Source: Phycisphaerae bacterium | Lineage (GTDB): Bacteria > Planctomycetota > Phycisphaerae > Sedimentisphaerales > Anaerobacaceae | Direction of reading: 5' to 3' | DNA: 8,323 nucleotides | NCBI GenBank assembly: GCA_030602845.1 | Contig: JAUVYZ010000077.1 | Span: 1 to 8,323, forward strand | Part shown: positions 5,466-8,323 of the stretch, in pieces | Position numbering within the stretch: position 1 is the stretch's first letter | How the letters are laid out: every line of letters begins with the position of its first letter | Translations under genes and position numbers: made by a program | The notes under the pieces: generated by a model | Seen by the model: the letters and a program-made list of their open reading frames with translations, nothing else | The model's database searches: none | Told to the model about the DNA's origin: nothing

Positions 5466-5981
5466 ATGAGGGATTTTCCACCTAATCATTACGAGCGGGC
5501 GTTCGAGAATTGGTTGATTGACAATCATATTCAATACATTGCGGTAGATGAGCATAAAAGAGCGGCCTTCGGACGTTTGAAGATTAAGAGCTTCGATTTT
5601 TTGTTATATCCGGGCAATCAGCAAATAATAATTGCAGAGGTGAAGGGAAGATTGTTCAGGGGAACCAGTTTCGCCAAATTAACGGGCTTTGAATGCTGGG
5701 TTACTACCGAGGACGTCGATGGACTGACCAGGTGGCGGGAGGTTTTCGGCCCAGGTCATCAAGCTATATTTGTTTTTGCCTACAAGGTCGAGAACATCGA
5801 CGTCGATTTTAACGGCAGGGCGGTCTATGATTTTGACGCGAACAGATATACATTTTTTACTGTTAGATTAGACGAGTATCGCAGGTTTATGAAACGCCGC
5901 AGCCCCAAATGGCAGACCGTAACGCTGCCGGCCGACAAGTTCCGAAAGTGCGCGGTACAAATGCAAAAGCTTTTATTTTGA
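5466..5981 (+). CDS. HYExAFE-family protein, PD-(D/E)XK nuclease-like
   Basis: Encodes 171 residues. The family-defining motif HYERAFE is at residues 8-14 of an N-terminal helix, followed by KSFDFLLYP (41-49) and IIIAEVKGR (54-62). The order Glu in helix 1 (E10 or E14), Asp44 at a strand start, then E58-x-K60 on the next strand is the arrangement of RecB- and Holliday-resolvase-like PD-(D/E)XK nucleases. Family identity is seen in the sequence; nuclease activity is inference. The C-terminal half (FFTVRLDEYRRFMKRRSPKW, 130-149, and beyond) is basic and could bind nucleic acid. There is no signal peptide or membrane segment. It begins 9 bases after hisS with no evident Shine-Dalgarno, so translational coupling to hisS is likely. 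rsmD follows after 116 bases. A role in RNA or DNA metabolism fits the neighbours, but no function is known to me. Confidence 0.85.
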   Translation: MRDFPPNHYERAFENWLIDNHIQYIAVDEHKRAAFGRLKIKSFDFLLYPGNQQIIIAEVKGRLFRGTSFAKLTGFECWVTTEDVDGLTRWREVFGPGHQAIFVFAYKVENIDVDFNGRAVYDFDANRYTFFTVRLDEYRRFMKRRSPKWQTVTLPADKFRKCAVQMQKLLF

Positions 5982-5991
5982 TATCGCACGG

Positions 5992-6024
5992 GGGATTTTA
6001 GGAAGAAGCTAAACCTTAATTCCC
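5992..6024 (+). other. Imperfect stem-loop after the HYExAFE gene
   Basis: GGGATTTTAGG (5992-6002) pairs with CCTTAATTCCC (6014-6024) at 9 of 11 positions around an 11-base loop, beginning 10 bases after the stop. No T-run follows, so it is not a classical terminator. It may attenuate or protect the message. The rest of the 116-base gap shows only a small TTGTC/GACAA palindrome (6043-6054) and an A/T-rich stretch before rsmD. Confidence 0.3.
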
Positions 6025-6097
6025 ACCTCCAAAACACTCCCCTTGTCTGGACAAAATTTCTCGCTCAAAACAACCTTGTATTGTATATTGTAGTAAA

Positions 6098-6676
6098 ATG
6101 AGAATTATAGCTGGTGCAAAACGAGGAATGAAATTGTTTAGCCCGAAGACGGGCCTGTCCCGGCCGATTACCGACAGAGTTAAGGAGTCGCTTTTCAGCA
6201 TCCTTTACAAATATGACCTGCCGAACGGCGAACGAACAGCCGATTTGTTCTGTGGTGTCGGCTCTCTGGGCCTTGAAGCGTTGAGCAGGGGGGCTGGGTT
6301 TGTTACTTTCGTCGAGAAAGACCCGAAGGTTATCGCAATTTTAGAGAAGAATATAGAAAAGGCCGGGTATGCCGGCGAGTCAAAAGTTATAAGGGCCAAC
6401 GCGTTCAAGATTGGCGCTCCGGTTAATTTTGACCAGCAAAAATATGCCCTTGTTTTTGTTGACCCGCCGTATGCCCGTACGAAGGATGTCGGCGCCGATT
6501 CGCCTTTGAGCGGATTGCTTACTTTATTAGGGGAGCAGGTGACCCCCGACGGAATTGTCGTGGTCAGGACTTATAAACACACGGAATTGTTAGAGCAGTA
6601 TGGCCGACTGGAAATAATAGACCGGCGCAGGTGGGGAACTATGGCCGTAACCATATTAAAGCAGGCAAGCAGATGA
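6098..6676 (+). CDS. rsmD: 16S rRNA (guanine(966)-N2)-methyltransferase RsmD
   Basis: Encodes 192 residues, typical for RsmD, which methylates N2 of G966 (E. coli numbering) in 16S rRNA using S-adenosylmethionine. The start MRIIAGAKRGMKL is the family's conserved N-terminus, so ATG 6098 is secure despite a poor ribosome-binding site. RPITDRVKESLFSIL (22-36) is the next conserved block. The SAM-binding loop is DLFCGVGSLGLEALSRGA (49-66), followed by the acidic FVEKD (71-75). The catalytic base-binding motif is DPPY (122-125), in VFVDPPYAR. The last codons overlap the following gene by four bases (ATGA), which implies translational coupling with the CCA/poly(A) polymerase-family gene. An A/T-rich TATATT (6084-6089) just upstream could be a -10 box, but no -35 box is convincing. 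Confidence 0.95.
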   Translation: MRIIAGAKRGMKLFSPKTGLSRPITDRVKESLFSILYKYDLPNGERTADLFCGVGSLGLEALSRGAGFVTFVEKDPKVIAILEKNIEKAGYAGESKVIRANAFKIGAPVNFDQQKYALVFVDPPYARTKDVGADSPLSGLLTLLGEQVTPDGIVVVRTYKHTELLEQYGRLEIIDRRRWGTMAVTILKQASR

Positions 6677-7902
6677 CAAACAAACAAGCAGCTATAAAAA
6701 TAATTAAACGGTTAAGCCGCGATGGTTTCCAGGCATTGTTGGCAGGCGGCTGTGTGCGCGATATGCTGCTGGGCAGGCGCGCCCACGATTTCGATGTTGC
6801 TACGGACGCTGCACCCGCAGACGTCGTAAAGATATTCAAACGCACGTTAAAGGTCGGAGCCAAATTTGGCGTAGTGGTTGTTCTGCTCGAAGACCGGCAG
6901 GTACAAGTTGCCACGTTCAGAACCGAAGCCGGCTATGTTGACGGCAGACACCCGGGGCGAATCAAATTCGCCGGCGCCGCTGAAGATGCCGGCCGAAGAG
7001 ACTTTACCATCAACGGAATGTTTTACGACCCTCTCAGAAGGGAGGTAATCGATTATGTCGATGGACAAGCCGACCTCGAAAAGCAGATAGTGCGAACTAT
7101 CGGTAAGCCAGCCGAGCGCTTTGGCGAAGATTACCTGCGAATGCTGCGGGCCGTGCGGTTTTCAACTCAGCTTGGCTTTGCGATTGAGCCGCGGACTTTC
7201 TCGGCGATTTGCAGCAACGCAAAAAATATAGTCAAGATAAGCGGCGAACGCATAGCAATCGAATTGGAAGGCGTCCTCGTTAATCCCAACCGCTCTGCCG
7301 GGGCGTCGATGCTGGCAAAAAGCGGTTTAGCTGAAGCAATCTTTCCCGGTTTGCCTTTCAGGCAGATGAAACTGGCAATCAGGGTATTGAGTCAACTGCG
7401 AAAGAGAGTTGATTTTGCTCTGGCATTGGCTTCGCTTTTCTCCGGCTGCGAGGCGGAGTTTGCACTTGAGAAGTGTCGGATTCTCAAACTCAGCAGAAGT
7501 CAAAACAAACATCTAAAATTCCTGCTGACCAACAGAGGCAAACTGCTCGACGACCGGATGTCTTTGGCTGAATTAAAAATGATACTTGCTGAGCCATATT
7601 TTTGGGACCTGTACGAGCTGCAAAGAGCGATTGAAAAGGCCAGGCCCAACGGCAGGAAGGGTATTGCTGCGTTAGGTAGACTGCGGAAAAGAATAAAGGC
7701 GCTGGGTGATGTTGAATTACGGCCCAAACCGCTGCTCAACGGTCATGACTTAATTCGATTAGGTGCCGTACCAGGCCCCGGATTAGGCCAGTTAGCAGAA
7801 GAGATGTACATCGCCCAATTAGAGGGAAAATTACAAACACCACAACAGGCCGAGCAGTGGGCGCAAAAGTGGTTGAAAAAGCACAGAATGGTTGAAAAAT
7901 AA
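6673..7902 (+). CDS. cca: CCA tRNA nucleotidyltransferase / poly(A) polymerase family (class II)
   Basis: Encodes 409 residues from ATG 6673, which overlaps the rsmD stop as ATGA. A longer in-frame start at 6631 lies inside rsmD and adds residues before the conserved region, so it is rejected. Motif A is LAGGCVRDMLLG (23-34) with the catalytic pair D39 and D41 in HDFDVATDA. TFRTEAGYVDGRHP (81-94) follows, then RRDFTINGMFYDP (108-120) as motif B and EDYLRMLRAVRFSTQLGF (152-169) as the motif D region. The C-terminal LLNGHDLIRLGAVPGPGLGQ, near residue 355, is typical of the long bacterial form; no HD domain is seen. The enzyme adds CCA, or only A, to tRNA 3' ends, or polyadenylates RNA; sequence alone does not separate these. 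The neighbouring hisS and rsmD fit a tRNA/rRNA maturation context. Confidence 0.9.
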   Translation: MTNKQAAIKIIKRLSRDGFQALLAGGCVRDMLLGRRAHDFDVATDAAPADVVKIFKRTLKVGAKFGVVVVLLEDRQVQVATFRTEAGYVDGRHPGRIKFAGAAEDAGRRDFTINGMFYDPLRREVIDYVDGQADLEKQIVRTIGKPAERFGEDYLRMLRAVRFSTQLGFAIEPRTFSAICSNAKNIVKISGERIAIELEGVLVNPNRSAGASMLAKSGLAEAIFPGLPFRQMKLAIRVLSQLRKRVDFALALASLFSGCEAEFALEKCRILKLSRSQNKHLKFLLTNRGKLLDDRMSLAELKMILAEPYFWDLYELQRAIEKARPNGRKGIAALGRLRKRIKALGDVELRPKPLLNGHDLIRLGAVPGPGLGQLAEEMYIAQLEGKLQTPQQAEQWAQKWLKKHRMVEK

Positions 7903-8323
7903 ATGCAGCCTTTCACTCTTCTAATCAAACCGTCCGGCTCAGATTGCAATATTGATTGCAAATACTGTTTTTACAAGGACAGAGCGCCCGAGTTTGGGCA
8001 GGGCAGACAGCGGATGAGCGATGAGGTGCTCGAGAAACTTGTTAAAGATTATATGCGGCTGGGTTTTCCGGTTTCGGGCTTTGCCTGGCAGGGTGGTGAG
8101 CCAACGTTGATGGGTGTCGATTTTTTTCAAAGGGCAGTCGAATTGCAAAAAAAATATGGCGCCCCCGGCCAGCAGGTAAGCAATACCCTGCAGACCAACG
8201 GTATTTTGCTTGATGACGAGTGGTGCCGGTTTTTCCACGACAATATGTTTCTTCTAGGCATTAGTATCGATGGCCCAAAAGAATTTCACGATTACTATCG
8301 CGTGGACCGTTCCGGCGCCGGCA
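7903..8323 (+). CDS. Anaerobic sulfatase-maturating enzyme-like radical SAM protein (partial, N-terminal 140 residues)
   Basis: The frame is open from ATG 7903 to the window edge. The ATG directly follows the TAA of the preceding gene with no gap, so coupled translation is likely; no Shine-Dalgarno is evident. The N-terminus LLIKPSGSDCNIDCKYCFYK (6-25) carries the CxxxCxxC that ligates the radical SAM [4Fe-4S] cluster (C15, C19, C22). The SAM-contact motif WQGGEPTLMG (64-73), LQTNG (97-101) and GISIDGPKEFHD (119-130) match the anSME group. These enzymes oxidise an active-site Cys or Ser of type I sulfatases to formylglycine under anaerobic conditions. Related SPASM-domain peptide modifiers share this N-terminus, and the C-terminal cluster-binding region is off the edge, so the precise substrate is inferred. 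No sulfatase gene is visible here. Confidence 0.88.
   Translation, partial: MQPFTLLIKPSGSDCNIDCKYCFYKDRAPEFGQGRQRMSDEVLEKLVKDYMRLGFPVSGFAWQGGEPTLMGVDFFQRAVELQKKYGAPGQQVSNTLQTNGILLDDEWCRFFHDNMFLLGISIDGPKEFHDYYRVDRSGAG

Noticed and set aside
5466..5981. Restriction-modification or toxin role for the HYExAFE protein
   Set aside because: No methyltransferase, specificity subunit, antitoxin or mobile-element gene is adjacent; the neighbours are translation housekeeping genes.
6631..6672. Upstream start for the CCA-adding/poly(A) polymerase-family gene
   Set aside because: It would overlap rsmD by 46 bases and adds residues ahead of the conserved nucleotidyltransferase region; the ATGA overlap at 6673 is a standard coupled start.

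Overview
The window (8,323 bases, moderate GC) looks like chromosomal housekeeping sequence from an anaerobic Planctomycetota bacterium, most likely of the Phycisphaerae/Sedimentisphaerales kind. The grounds are inferential. They are a HYExAFE-family protein (a family I associate with planctomycetes), an anaerobic sulfatase-maturating-type radical SAM enzyme, an AP-superfamily 'proposed homoserine kinase' beside homoserine dehydrogenase, and interspersed short repeats of the CHSERSEES and CACAGAG/HKDTK types. No phage, transposase, CRISPR array or RNA gene was seen.

Layout. On the minus strand, reading from right to left, are an RluA-family pseudouridine synthase (3535-2681), homoserine dehydrogenase hom (2510-1188) and an ApgM-like phosphomutase/proposed homoserine kinase (from a GTG at 1107, running off the left edge). 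hom and the ApgM-like gene plausibly carry out consecutive steps from aspartate semialdehyde to O-phosphohomoserine. On the plus strand is a tightly packed run: a YkgJ-family cysteine-cluster protein (3667-4122), hisS (4170-5456), a HYExAFE protein with a PD-(D/E)XK-like signature (5466-5981), rsmD (6098-6676), a CCA-adding/poly(A) polymerase-family enzyme (6673-7902) and the start of an anSME-like radical SAM enzyme (7903 to the right edge). Most recognisable genes of this run, plus the pseudouridine synthase, act on tRNA or rRNA.

Regulation. A good sigma-70-like promoter (TTGACG, 17-base spacer, TATATT) lies at 3584-3612 in the divergent gap and drives the plus-strand run. Its spacer holds a near-perfect palindrome, and its -10 and leader are built of degenerate 7-base tandem units. 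A second candidate promoter (TTACAC, 17, TATAAT) overlaps the end of the pseudouridine synthase gene and would serve hom.

The most distinctive features are the interspersed repeats that have entered genes: a CHSERSEES-type repeat in frame inside the pseudouridine synthase, a sister copy in the opposite orientation upstream of hom, and an HKDTK-type repeat forming the C-terminal tail of the YkgJ-like protein. The HYExAFE protein is the best candidate for uncharacterised biochemistry. There is no gene-free stretch above 300 bases; the longest gap is the 170 bases at 2511-2680.
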